Assembly (NCBI GenBank): GCA_017415325.1
Contig: JAFQGY010000055.1
Span: 1-32,392 of the forward strand
Direction: 5' to 3'
DNA: 32,392 nucleotides
From: Clostridia bacterium
GTDB lineage: Bacteria; Bacillota; Clostridia; Oscillospirales; CAG-272
Positions within the stretch are counted from its first letter, which is position 1. The number at the start of each line of letters is the position of its first letter. Under the pieces are notes generated by a model. It had not been told where the DNA came from. It saw nothing but the letters and a program-made list of their open reading frames with translations, and did no database searches. Positions 8,123 through 15,153 of the stretch are shown here, piece by piece. Position numbers and translations under genes: made by a program.

Positions 8123-9399
8123 TGCATAAGAAACTCATCGTCATCGGCGGCGGCCCCGCAGGTCTTGCGGCAGCTGTATCCGCTGTGGAAAACGGTCTCT
8201 CTCCGGAAGACATCTGCATTCTCGAACGGGACAGCGAACCCGGCGGGATTCTGAACCAGTGCATCCACGCAGGCTTCGGTCTCCACCGCTTCGGCGAAGA
8301 GCTGACCGGCCCCGAATATGCAGGCCGCTATATTGAAATGGCAAAGGCCGCCGGGCTCACCATCACGGTAAACGCCATGGTGCTCTCCCTGACGGACGAT
8401 AAGAAAGTCACCTATGTTTCCCCCGAAACCGGATACGTAACCTGCTCCGCCGACGCCGTGATTCTGGCCATGGGCTGCAGAGAACGTACCAGAGGCGCCC
8501 TGAACATCCCCGGTTCCCGTCCTGCCGGTATCTTCACAGCCGGTACCGCCCAGAGATACGTGAACATGGAAGGCTATATGCCCGGCAAGCGGGTTGTCAT
8601 CCTGGGTTCCGGCGACATCGGCCTGATCATGGCCCGCCGTATGACCCTGGAAGGCGCCAAGGTTCTGTGCGTATGCGAACTGATGCCCTACTCCGGCGGG
8701 CTGGCCAGAAACATCGTACAGTGTCTGGAAGACTTTGACATTCCGCTGTACCTGTCCCACACCGTCACAGCCATCGGCGGGAAAGACAGAGTGGAATCCG
8801 TCACCGTGGCACAGGTGGACGAAAACCGCAGACCCATCCCCGGCACGGAAGTTACATATGACTGCGACACCCTGCTGCTGTCCGTGGGTCTGATCCCCGA
8901 AAACGAACTGACCAGAGGGGCCGGCGTTGCCATCGACCGTATGACCAACGGTGCCTTCGTCAACCAGAACCGGGAAACCGAAATCGACGGCATCTACGCC
9001 TGCGGCAACGTGCTCCACGTGCATGACCTGGTAGACTTCGTATCCGAAGAAGCCGCCATTGCAGGCCGTGCCGCCGCCGAAAAGATTCTGGGCAAAACCG
9101 CCCCCGCTGTACACTCCGTATCTGTCAGAACCGGCTTCGGCGTGCGCTACACCATCCCGGAACGGATCGACATCCCGGCAGAGCCTGCCGAAGAAGTACG
9201 CCTGTTCTTCCGGGTAACGGATATCTACAAGAAGGTACGCCTGACCATCACCGATGGCAACGGAAACGTACTGGTGAAGAAAGCCAAGTCCGCCGTGGCC
9301 CCCGGTGAGATGGAATCCCTGTCTCTGTCCGTGGAATCCCTGAAGGCACTGGCCGACGCAAAATGCGAAACCATCACTGTTGCTCTGGAGGAAATGTAA
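8119..9399 (+). CDS. NAD(P)/FAD-dependent oxidoreductase (partner subunit)
   Basis: A 426-residue two-dinucleotide-domain flavoprotein. The FAD site is IGGGPAGLAAA (GGGPAG at 10-15) and the NAD(P) site is ILGSGDIGLIMA (GSGDIG at 163-168). The FAD-closing segment GIYACGNVLHVHDLVD precedes the C-terminal part. The CxxC disulphide of thioredoxin reductases is absent; the family-typical segment ILNQCIHAGFG is present instead. It is probably the electron-transfer partner of the preceding GlpA/GlpO-like protein. The ATG overlaps the upstream stop and has GGGAGG about 10 nt upstream. It is followed after 1 nt by the DUF1667 gene. Confidence 0.87.
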   Translation: MMHKKLIVIGGGPAGLAAAVSAVENGLSPEDICILERDSEPGGILNQCIHAGFGLHRFGEELTGPEYAGRYIEMAKAAGLTITVNAMVLSLTDDKKVTYVSPETGYVTCSADAVILAMGCRERTRGALNIPGSRPAGIFTAGTAQRYVNMEGYMPGKRVVILGSGDIGLIMARRMTLEGAKVLCVCELMPYSGGLARNIVQCLEDFDIPLYLSHTVTAIGGKDRVESVTVAQVDENRRPIPGTEVTYDCDTLLLSVGLIPENELTRGAGVAIDRMTNGAFVNQNRETEIDGIYACGNVLHVHDLVDFVSEEAAIAGRAAAEKILGKTAPAVHSVSVRTGFGVRYTIPERIDIPAEPAEEVRLFFRVTDIYKKVRLTITDGNGNVLVKKAKSAVAPGEMESLSLSVESLKALADAKCETITVALEEM

Positions 9400-9400
9400 C

Positions 9401-9766
9401 ATGGAAACAAGAGAACTGACCTGTGTTGTCTGCCCCGCCGGATGCAAGATCACCGTGACGCTGGAAGACGGAAAAGTCACCGACGTCAAGGGCCAGACCT
9501 GCCCCAGAGGGAAGACCTATGCCCAGAATGAAGTAACCCACCCGGTACGCACCCTGACCACCACGGTTCTGCTGGAAAACGCCGCCGCCGGGACAAAGAC
9601 CCTGCCGGTAAAGACCAACAAGCCCCTGTCCAAAGAGCTGCTGTTTGCCGCCATGGACGAGCTGGCCGGATTCGCCGTAAAGGCCCCTGTGACCGTCGGC
9701 ACCGTACTGCTGAAAGACTTCATGGAACCCGGCGTGGATCTGGTTGCCTGCAAGACTGTACACTGA
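9401..9766 (+). CDS. DUF1667 small Cys-cluster protein
   Basis: A 121-residue protein. Cys8, Cys11, Cys15 (CVVCPAGC) and Cys34 (GQTCPRG) form a four-cysteine cluster likely to bind an Fe-S centre or zinc. The rest matches the DUF1667 pattern, with a CPRGKTYAQNEVTHPVR segment. This family is routinely the third gene after two FAD oxidoreductases in Clostridia, so it is presumably a small redox subunit or maturation factor of the complex. ATG 9401 is chosen because GGAGGAA lies 6-12 nt upstream, inside the end of the previous gene. An ATG 21 nt upstream is in the same frame but has no such site and lies within the preceding coding sequence. Confidence 0.85.
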   Translation: METRELTCVVCPAGCKITVTLEDGKVTDVKGQTCPRGKTYAQNEVTHPVRTLTTTVLLENAAAGTKTLPVKTNKPLSKELLFAAMDELAGFAVKAPVTVGTVLLKDFMEPGVDLVACKTVH

Positions 9767-9773
9767 TATATGC

Positions 9774-9814
9774 AACGGGAGTAACAGGATACCCATGTCC
9801 TGCACTCCCGTTTT
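9774..9814 (+). terminator. Rho-independent terminator of the redox operon
   Basis: AACGGGAGT (9774-9782) pairs perfectly with ACTCCCGTT (9804-9812), with a second inner stem CAGGA/TCCTG, followed by TTTTA. It starts 8 nt after the DUF1667 stop. Confidence 0.88.
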
Positions 9815-10114
9815 ATCATTCCTTCCACCGATTTCTTATCTCTTATGTAACCACTGATTAACTATATTTATGCAATTGGAAACGTTCTGTGGCGAGCAGG
9901 GTCGGGTCCCTGGGAGCTCTCTCCACTATTTCTCATGTCTTGGATATACAATATCCAGTGGCAGATGGAATTGCAGGGACTATATCCAGTGGGAATCCTG
10001 TTGAAAGTTCTTTGCTGAGCTTTCTTTCAAGAAAGCGACCCGTTCCCTCTATACAAACAGGTTAGTTAATCATCATTTACTTATTTCTTACTTCTTACTT
10101 TCATGGAGGTTTTT
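9815..10114. other. Non-coding stretch with short direct repeats and palindromes
   Basis: No convincing coding frame is seen. Visible elements are GAGCAGGG/CCCTGGGAGCTC pairing (9894-9919), a GGATAT-aca-ATATCC hairpin (9942-9956), two copies of ATATCCAGTGG (9951-9961 and 9982-9992) and the palindromic GCTTTCTT-tc-AAGAAAGC (10019-10036). A pyrimidine-rich segment leads to the ribosome site of the next gene. It could be a small structured RNA, a leader, or a dispersed intergenic repeat. I could not identify a clear promoter in it. Confidence 0.5.
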
Positions 10115-11254
10115 ATGAAGCATATCGGACGTGAAGTCCTGTTTCTCCCTGCCCACGAAGGCAATCCCAGAAACGGCGAAAGCACCATGATCCGCCTGAA
10201 AAACGGCGACATCCTCTTTGCCTATACCGAATACTACGGCGACAGCTGGGAAGACCATGCCATTGCCCGCCTGTGCGCCTGCCTGTCTCATGACGAAGGC
10301 GAAACCTGGTCCGCCCCGTATCACATCATCGAAAAAGACGAAAAAGCGGAAAACATCATGGCTCCCAGCCTGTTCCGTCTCCCGTGCGGGGAGCTGGGCA
10401 TCCTGTATCTCCGGAAGGAAAAAATGCCCGACAACGGCGTGACCTGTATGCCCGTGTTCCGCCGCTCTGCCGACGAAGGCCAGACCTGGAGCGACATGCA
10501 GCCCTGTACCATCCCGGAAGGCTACTACTGCGGCATCAACGACGGTGCCATCGTCCAGAAAAACGGCCGCATCCTGTATCCCGTCTCCTACCACGGTCTC
10601 CGCTACGACGCCTTCGGCTGCTGCACACTGGATCTGAAACCCGCCCCGGCAGACGTACGCTTCATCGCCTCCGATGACGACGGCCGTTCCTGGCATCTGC
10701 TTCCCGCTGTGCTGTCCACCCCCTATACCGATACGGTGGGCCTGGCCGAACCCGGTCTGTACGAACACAAAGACGGTACCCTCTGGTGCTGGTTCCGTAC
10801 CGGCTACGGCTTCCAGTATCATTCCCATTCCAAAGACAACGGCGAAACCTGGGATCCCGTGGAACCGAACTTCTGCTTCACCTCCCCGGACGCCCCCATG
10901 CGGGTCAAGCCTGTTGGAAAATACGTGGCAGCCGTGTTCAATCCCCAGCCGTACAACTGCCTGCGTACCGACTGTGAAGTCTGGGCCAGCCCCAAGCGTA
11001 CCCCCATCGTCTGTGCCATCAGCGAAAACGACGGCCACTCCTTCGCCGACCGGGGCATCACATCAGTAAACGGCGGTCTGCGCCACTTTGCCGAGCACTC
11101 GTACCTCCTGGAAACCGACCTGACCAACAGCTACTGCTACCCGTCCATTCAGGAAGTAAAGGATGGTTTTCTGGTATCCTACTACCACAGCAACAACACC
11201 CCGGCATGCCTCAACAGCTCCAAAATCGTGAAAATCCGCTGGGATGAGCTGTAA
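10115..11254 (+). CDS. Sialidase-fold (BNR/Asp-box) protein, cytoplasmic
   Basis: A 379-residue protein with four clear Asp-boxes: SHDEGETW (58-65), SADEGQTW (118-125), SDDDGRSW (186-193) and SKDNGETW (239-246), plus a weaker SENDGHSF. This is the six-bladed sialidase/BNR beta-propeller. No signal peptide is present, so it should act in the cytoplasm on an imported saccharide. A canonical FRIP motif is missing; the N-terminal NPRNGESTMI segment may supply an arginine. Real sialidase activity is therefore uncertain, and other propeller hydrolases or lyases are possible. ATG 10115 is preferred because GGAGG (10105-10109) lies 5 nt upstream; an in-frame ATG at 10103 overlaps that ribosome site. 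It is a single-gene unit ending at the terminator at 11274. Confidence 0.8.
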   Translation: MKHIGREVLFLPAHEGNPRNGESTMIRLKNGDILFAYTEYYGDSWEDHAIARLCACLSHDEGETWSAPYHIIEKDEKAENIMAPSLFRLPCGELGILYLRKEKMPDNGVTCMPVFRRSADEGQTWSDMQPCTIPEGYYCGINDGAIVQKNGRILYPVSYHGLRYDAFGCCTLDLKPAPADVRFIASDDDGRSWHLLPAVLSTPYTDTVGLAEPGLYEHKDGTLWCWFRTGYGFQYHSHSKDNGETWDPVEPNFCFTSPDAPMRVKPVGKYVAAVFNPQPYNCLRTDCEVWASPKRTPIVCAISENDGHSFADRGITSVNGGLRHFAEHSYLLETDLTNSYCYPSIQEVKDGFLVSYYHSNNTPACLNSSKIVKIRWDEL

Positions 11255-11273
11255 TATACCCAACAGCCAGAAA

Positions 11274-11312
11274 GAGAGAAGTCAGGATTTATCCCCGGCT
11301 TCCCTCTTTTTT
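11274..11312 (+). terminator. Terminator after the sialidase-fold gene
   Basis: GAGAGAAG (11274-11281) pairs with CTTCCCTC (11299-11306) with one mismatch, with an inner GGAT/ATCC pair, followed by six T. It sits between convergent genes. Confidence 0.7.
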
Positions 11313-11314
11313 GT

Positions 11315-12577
11315 TTATTCCATGGTAAAGGTGTATTTCAGTACAATGGTCTCGTTCTCCCCGGTATACCGTTCCGCATACACCGCCCAGTATTCCCCGC
11401 AGTCCAGTACCCCGTTGCCCTGTGTGATGCGGATGTTTTCAGCAGCTTTGGGAATCATCTGGTACTGCCCCGTTTTCACAGGCTGCCCGAAGCAGTTGTC
11501 CATGGTTCCGTGGTACAACCCGTCTTCCTTGTTTTCAATCTTGCACCAGTACCCTTCCTTGATCCATTTGCAGTCATACAACCGCATATACGGATACACT
11601 TTATGCATCCATGTGATTTTTTGCTGACAGTACCCTTTCTGCGGATAGCTTACCCTGAACAGAATCTCATGCCCTTCATTGTCAAATTCTCTCCCCGGTT
11701 CGATTATATCATTGAACCCATTGCCGAACCAGTTGTAGTCCTCCGGAATATGTCCATCCCACTCTGCCAGTTTCCGGTTGCACCAGTCGGCATGTTCCGT
11801 CGGAAAACCAATAAACCCGTAGCCGATTTTTTTCTCCGGGAAATCAATACTCCAGTGGCTCATACACCCTTCATCCACCACCATCATCTGCGGAATCAGC
11901 TTCCCCAGTGCCTCCGCCATCTTCCGGCATTCCGGACACCCACGCAGATGCTCTTCCACTTCCGCCCGCTTGTCCATCTCCGGCAGTCCTGCCGCATATA
12001 CATACAGATACTGCATCACATCTCTGCATTCCATATTCATAACTCCTTTCATTTTCCTCTCCGGTTCCAGATATTTCCGCATGGCCGAAAGTCCCCGGCT
12101 GGTGTTGGATTTCACCGTTCCCTCCGTCACCTGCAGAAATTCCGCCGCTTCCGGAATGCTCATATCCCAGAGAAACCGGCATATCACAGCCTTCTGTTGT
12201 CCTTCCGGCAGCCGGTTCAGCGCATCCCGCACCACCCCGGACAGCTCTGCCGCCATCACCTGATCCTCTGCCGTAATCCCGTCGGTGAGAATGTCCGCAA
12301 GAGAAGAATCCTCCGTCTCCGCTTCCATGGAAAGAAATACCACTGTCCCCCGGCTGCGCAGATACCGCAGAAATACATTCTGTGCAATCCGTTTCAGCCA
12401 CGCCGACAGCCGTCCATCCTCCCGGTACCTGTCCCAGTTCCGGTATACCAGCAGCCAGACTTCCTGCACCAGATCCTCCGCCGTTTCCCAGCTGCCGCAC
12501 CGGTGCATCATAAACTGCATCAGCCACCGGGTATTCTCCCGGATCACCGTTTCCAGCTCCCGTTTGTCTCTCTCCAT
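11315..12577 (-). CDS. ECF sigma factor fused in frame to a zf-HC2 anti-sigma-like domain and a soluble C-terminal domain
   Basis: A 420-residue frame without interruption. Residues 30-75 (AEDLVQEVWLLVYRNW) are sigma region 2 and residues 115-170 (LPEGQQKAVICRFLWDMSI...EGTVKSNTSRGL) are region 4. From Met182 the sequence MECRDVMQYLYVYAAG...HLRGCPEC is a zinc-finger anti-sigma (zf-HC2) domain with His210, Cys214 and Cys217. About 200 further residues contain no membrane helix and are rich in Trp, Tyr and Cys; I do not recognise that domain. Start ATG 12577 has a perfect AGGAGGTG 7 nt upstream. Inside the gene an AAAGGAG (12043-12049) sits 8 nt before ATG 12034, so the anti-sigma part could also be made on its own. 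The sigma factor and its regulator are usually two adjacent genes; here they are one frame. Targets are unknown. Confidence 0.85.
   Translation of the reverse strand: MERDKRELETVIRENTRWLMQFMMHRCGSWETAEDLVQEVWLLVYRNWDRYREDGRLSAWLKRIAQNVFLRYLRSRGTVVFLSMEAETEDSSLADILTDGITAEDQVMAAELSGVVRDALNRLPEGQQKAVICRFLWDMSIPEAAEFLQVTEGTVKSNTSRGLSAMRKYLEPERKMKGVMNMECRDVMQYLYVYAAGLPEMDKRAEVEEHLRGCPECRKMAEALGKLIPQMMVVDEGCMSHWSIDFPEKKIGYGFIGFPTEHADWCNRKLAEWDGHIPEDYNWFGNGFNDIIEPGREFDNEGHEILFRVSYPQKGYCQQKITWMHKVYPYMRLYDCKWIKEGYWCKIENKEDGLYHGTMDNCFGQPVKTGQYQMIPKAAENIRITQGNGVLDCGEYWAVYAERYTGENETIVLKYTFTME
12032..12049 (-). promoter_or_regulatory. Internal ribosome site and start codons inside the sigma/anti-sigma gene
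   Basis: On the minus strand AAAGGAG (12043-12049) is followed by TT-ATG (12040) and, 8 nt away, ATG 12034. Both ATGs are in frame, at residues 180 and 182, exactly where the anti-sigma domain begins. The spacing to ATG 12034 is optimal. Confidence 0.6.
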
Positions 12578-12660
12578 CCTCTCACCTCCTCTTCACGATT
12601 GTGCGCACATCTGTTATAATCCATTTTCCGCCAGAAAGGTTGCACATACACGAAACTTTT

Positions 12661-12694
12661 TTAAAAAAGCAAAAAAGGAGTCCTCCTCCTTTCC
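12661..12694 (-). terminator. Terminator of the araC-family gene
   Basis: On the minus strand AAAGGAG (12686-12692) and CTCCTTT (12674-12680) form a stem with a 5-nt loop, followed by T-rich sequence (TTTTTTGCTTTTTTA). It starts right after the stop codon at 12697. Confidence 0.75.
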
Positions 12695-12696
12695 GC

Positions 12697-13458
12697 TTAC
12701 AGCATCTGCCTGCTCATACGTCTGTATTCCCCCGGCGTCTGTCCCGTAACATCCCGGAACTTCCGGCAGAAGTGATTGGACGTCACAAACCCGCAGGCTT
12801 CCGCCACTTCCTTCACAGACATACTCCCTTCCCGCAGCAGCATTTTCGCCCGCTCCACCCGCAGTTCCAGAATATACTGCTTGGGGGAAGTTCCCATCTG
12901 CTGCCGGAACAGCTGCCGCATATATACTTCACTGATCCCCGCCTGTGCCGCCAGCTTTTCATTGGAAATATCCCAGTCCATGTAGTGCCCTTCCAGATAC
13001 CCGATCACCGGTTTCAGAATCCCTTCCCGTTCCGTGGTCTCCTGTACCAGCCGATGCAGCATCCCATAGAAAATCCCCAGAATCCGCAGCCGGTTATGCC
13101 GGAACATGGCAAGCTCCTGCATGGTCTCAAACTCTTTGATGTAGCTGTCCGGATTCGACAGGGTTACGGAAAGAATGTCCCGTACCTGAAAAGAATCCTC
13201 ACACAAAAAGTTGATCACGGGAAATTCCCCCGGTACCTCCCTGTGCAGCCGGTACGTTTCCCCCTGTGGCAGAAGGATTGCTTTCGTATGATCCGATTCC
13301 GTAAACACGCCGTCCTTCTCATACACAATCCGCCCGGATCTGCAGAAGGACAGACCATAATACATCCGGTTTTTCATCCATTCGTCCACGCCCCTGCGGG
13401 ACTCTACAACCAGGAAACTGTCTATATTCATCACCACAGCATTTTCCAGACGCCGCAC
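12697..13458 (-). CDS. AraC/XylS-family transcriptional regulator
   Basis: A 253-residue regulator with an N-terminal cupin-like sensing half (LLPQGETYRL segment) and a C-terminal double helix-turn-helix: NEKLAAQAGISEVYMRQLFR, then VKEVAEACGFVTSNHFCRKF, ending GQTPGEYRR. This is the AraC DNA-binding signature. The start is taken as GTG 13458 because AAAGGTGG lies 7 nt upstream. An in-frame ATG further up (13491) lies within or before the predicted -10 element and cannot be on the mRNA. The gene is divergent from the lipoprotein-SDR-dehydroquinase-like operon, which it probably controls in response to a sugar or its derivative. The mRNA leader would be very short. Confidence 0.88.
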   Translation of the reverse strand: MRRLENAVVMNIDSFLVVESRRGVDEWMKNRMYYGLSFCRSGRIVYEKDGVFTESDHTKAILLPQGETYRLHREVPGEFPVINFLCEDSFQVRDILSVTLSNPDSYIKEFETMQELAMFRHNRLRILGIFYGMLHRLVQETTEREGILKPVIGYLEGHYMDWDISNEKLAAQAGISEVYMRQLFRQQMGTSPKQYILELRVERAKMLLREGSMSVKEVAEACGFVTSNHFCRKFRDVTGQTPGEYRRMSRQML

Positions 13459-13479
13459 ATTCTCACCACCTTTTCCACC

Positions 13480-13508
13480 ATTATAATACACTCTGCTGTA
13501 TTTTGCAA
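13480..13508 (-). promoter_or_regulatory. Predicted sigma-A promoter of the araC-family gene
   Basis: On the minus strand TTGCAA (-35, 13503-13508) and a perfect TATAAT (-10, 13480-13485) are 17 nt apart. Predicted start is near 13473, about 15 nt before GTG 13458. It fixes the gene start downstream of the nominal longest frame. Confidence 0.7.
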
Positions 13509-13527
13509 CTATATTTCATCAGATCAT

Positions 13528-13556
13528 CATCGTTTCTGCATATTTTCATCGTATCT
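13528..13556 (+). promoter_or_regulatory. Direct repeat, candidate AraC-type operator
   Basis: CATCGTTTCT (13528-13537) and CATCGTATCT (13547-13556) match at 9 of 10 positions and start 19 bp apart, close to two helical turns. A weaker copy (CATCAGATCA) starts at 13517. AraC-type regulators bind direct half-sites of this geometry. The second copy ends 6 bp before the likely -35 of the downstream operon. Confidence 0.5.
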
Positions 13557-13561
13557 CTCAC

Positions 13562-13590
13562 TGTACATCCTTTCCGGTATGGATTATAAT
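13562..13590 (+). promoter_or_regulatory. Predicted promoter of the lipoprotein-SDR-dehydroquinase-like operon
   Basis: A perfect TATAAT (13585-13590) is preceded 17 nt upstream by TGTACA (13562-13567), a poor -35. A weak -35 next to the direct repeats is what an activator-dependent promoter would look like. Confidence 0.5.
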
Positions 13591-13657
13591 AAAATCACAA
13601 ACAAACGCATGGAAATACACCCATAGCATACAAATTCGCCAAAGAAAGGATCCCGTC

Positions 13658-15118
13658 ATGAACAAGCGTATCATTTCCATTCTGCTGGCTCTCCTGCTGA
13701 CCGCTCCTGCCCTGTTCTCCTGCGGAACATCGGAAACTGCCACAGAAACCACAGCAGACACTATTGCGCCCGAAACGGAAACCGAAACCGAAAAGCTGTA
13801 TCCGGAGTACAGTATGACCTTCGACGGTGCCGACTTCAATATCGTCTTTTACGATGCCGTGAAGGCCTGTGCCTGGGGCAACACCATCCCCTGTGACATT
13901 GCCGTGGAAGAACTTACCGGCGACGCCCTCTCCGATGCGGTCTACAACCGGAACGCCGCCATGGAAGAACTGTACAACATCAAATTCCACACGGAAAGCA
14001 TCACCGACAGCCAGAAATGCGACCCGGTTCAGAAACAGGTCACATCCGGCTCTGCTGAATTCGATGCCTGTTTCCCCGCATGGAATTCTCTGTACAATAT
14101 GACAGTAAACGGCCATCTCACCGATCTGGAACCTCTCTTTGACTTCTCCATGCCCTGGTACGATGCCAAAGCCAGAGAAGCTTTTTCCATCCTCGGTAAA
14201 TCCTATGCCACCATCTCCGACCTGACCTACATGGATAAAATGCTCTCCATCGTCATCCTCTTCAATAAGCAGATGGCGGAAGATTATAATCTGGGGGATC
14301 TGTACCAGACAGTCCTTGACGGAGACTGGACCTTCGACCGGATGGAAGAAATGTGTCAGACTGTATCTTCCGACCTGAACGGCGATGGAAAAATGACCAA
14401 AGACGACCGATTCGGCATCATCAACCAGAACGACGGTGTATATCAGCTGTATCAGTCCGCCGGTCAGCAGTTCTGCACACTGGATACAGACGGCATCCCC
14501 CAGCTTTCCATCGGCACGGAACAGGCGATTTCCGTATTCCAGACCGTATATGATTTCCTCGGCAACACCGATATTTTCTTCAACCGCCAGACCCATAATG
14601 TAGACACCATCGGCGTCTGCAATATGTTTGCCAACAACCAGGCCCTGTTCATCATGCGTCAGATCCAGGCAGCCTTTGAACTGCGTACCATGGAAGCAGA
14701 CTTCGGGATCATCCCCACCCCCAAGGTACTGGAAGGGCAGGAAGATTACCACACTTCCATCGGCTATACCGTAACCCTGTCCGAAGCCATCCCCTCCGTG
14801 GTAAAGAATCTGGATATGTCCGTTGCCGTACTGGATACCATGGCGGCAGAATCCTATTATTCCGTAAACGAAGCCCTGTATGAAAAGATCCTGGGCGGCA
14901 AGATTGTCCGTGACGAAACCTCCCGCCAGAATCTGGACATCATTCTGGACAACCGTGTATACGACCCCGGCTGTGTATACAATTTTGCCAATATCACTTA
15001 CACCATGATGGACGGCTGGAAAAAAGGCTCCGACCAGGTAGCGTCCATCATTGCCGGCACCACGGAAAAGGTCAACAAAGCCATCGAAGAATTCGTTGCC
15101 GTTCTCAATGAACAGTAA
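13658..15118 (+). CDS. Extracellular solute-binding lipoprotein (sugar-type)
   Basis: A 486-residue Sec lipoprotein. The signal peptide ends in a lipobox with Cys22 (APALFSC), followed by a Thr/Glu-rich linker to about residue 46. The body has the features shared by all four such proteins in this window: an SDAVYNRN helix (92-99), FSMPWYDA (163-170), ILFNKQMA (200-207) and WTFDRM. A calcium-loop-like DLNGDGKMTKDD is at residues 239-250. The family is ABC-importer family-1-like solute-binding proteins, attached to the outer face of the membrane. AAAGGA precedes ATG 13658. It heads an operon with the SDR and dehydroquinase-like genes. No permease or ATPase gene is nearby. The ligand is unknown. 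Confidence 0.85.
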   Translation: MNKRIISILLALLLTAPALFSCGTSETATETTADTIAPETETETEKLYPEYSMTFDGADFNIVFYDAVKACAWGNTIPCDIAVEELTGDALSDAVYNRNAAMEELYNIKFHTESITDSQKCDPVQKQVTSGSAEFDACFPAWNSLYNMTVNGHLTDLEPLFDFSMPWYDAKAREAFSILGKSYATISDLTYMDKMLSIVILFNKQMAEDYNLGDLYQTVLDGDWTFDRMEEMCQTVSSDLNGDGKMTKDDRFGIINQNDGVYQLYQSAGQQFCTLDTDGIPQLSIGTEQAISVFQTVYDFLGNTDIFFNRQTHNVDTIGVCNMFANNQALFIMRQIQAAFELRTMEADFGIIPTPKVLEGQEDYHTSIGYTVTLSEAIPSVVKNLDMSVAVLDTMAAESYYSVNEALYEKILGGKIVRDETSRQNLDIILDNRVYDPGCVYNFANITYTMMDGWKKGSDQVASIIAGTTEKVNKAIEEFVAVLNEQ

Positions 15119-15153
15119 ACCATAAAAATCACCACCCCAAAGGAGGAACACAT

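Noticed and set aside
9877..9890. cre-like catabolite repression site TGGAAACGTTCTGT
   Set aside because: Mismatches at the conserved third position and at the 3' end; no promoter is evident beside it.
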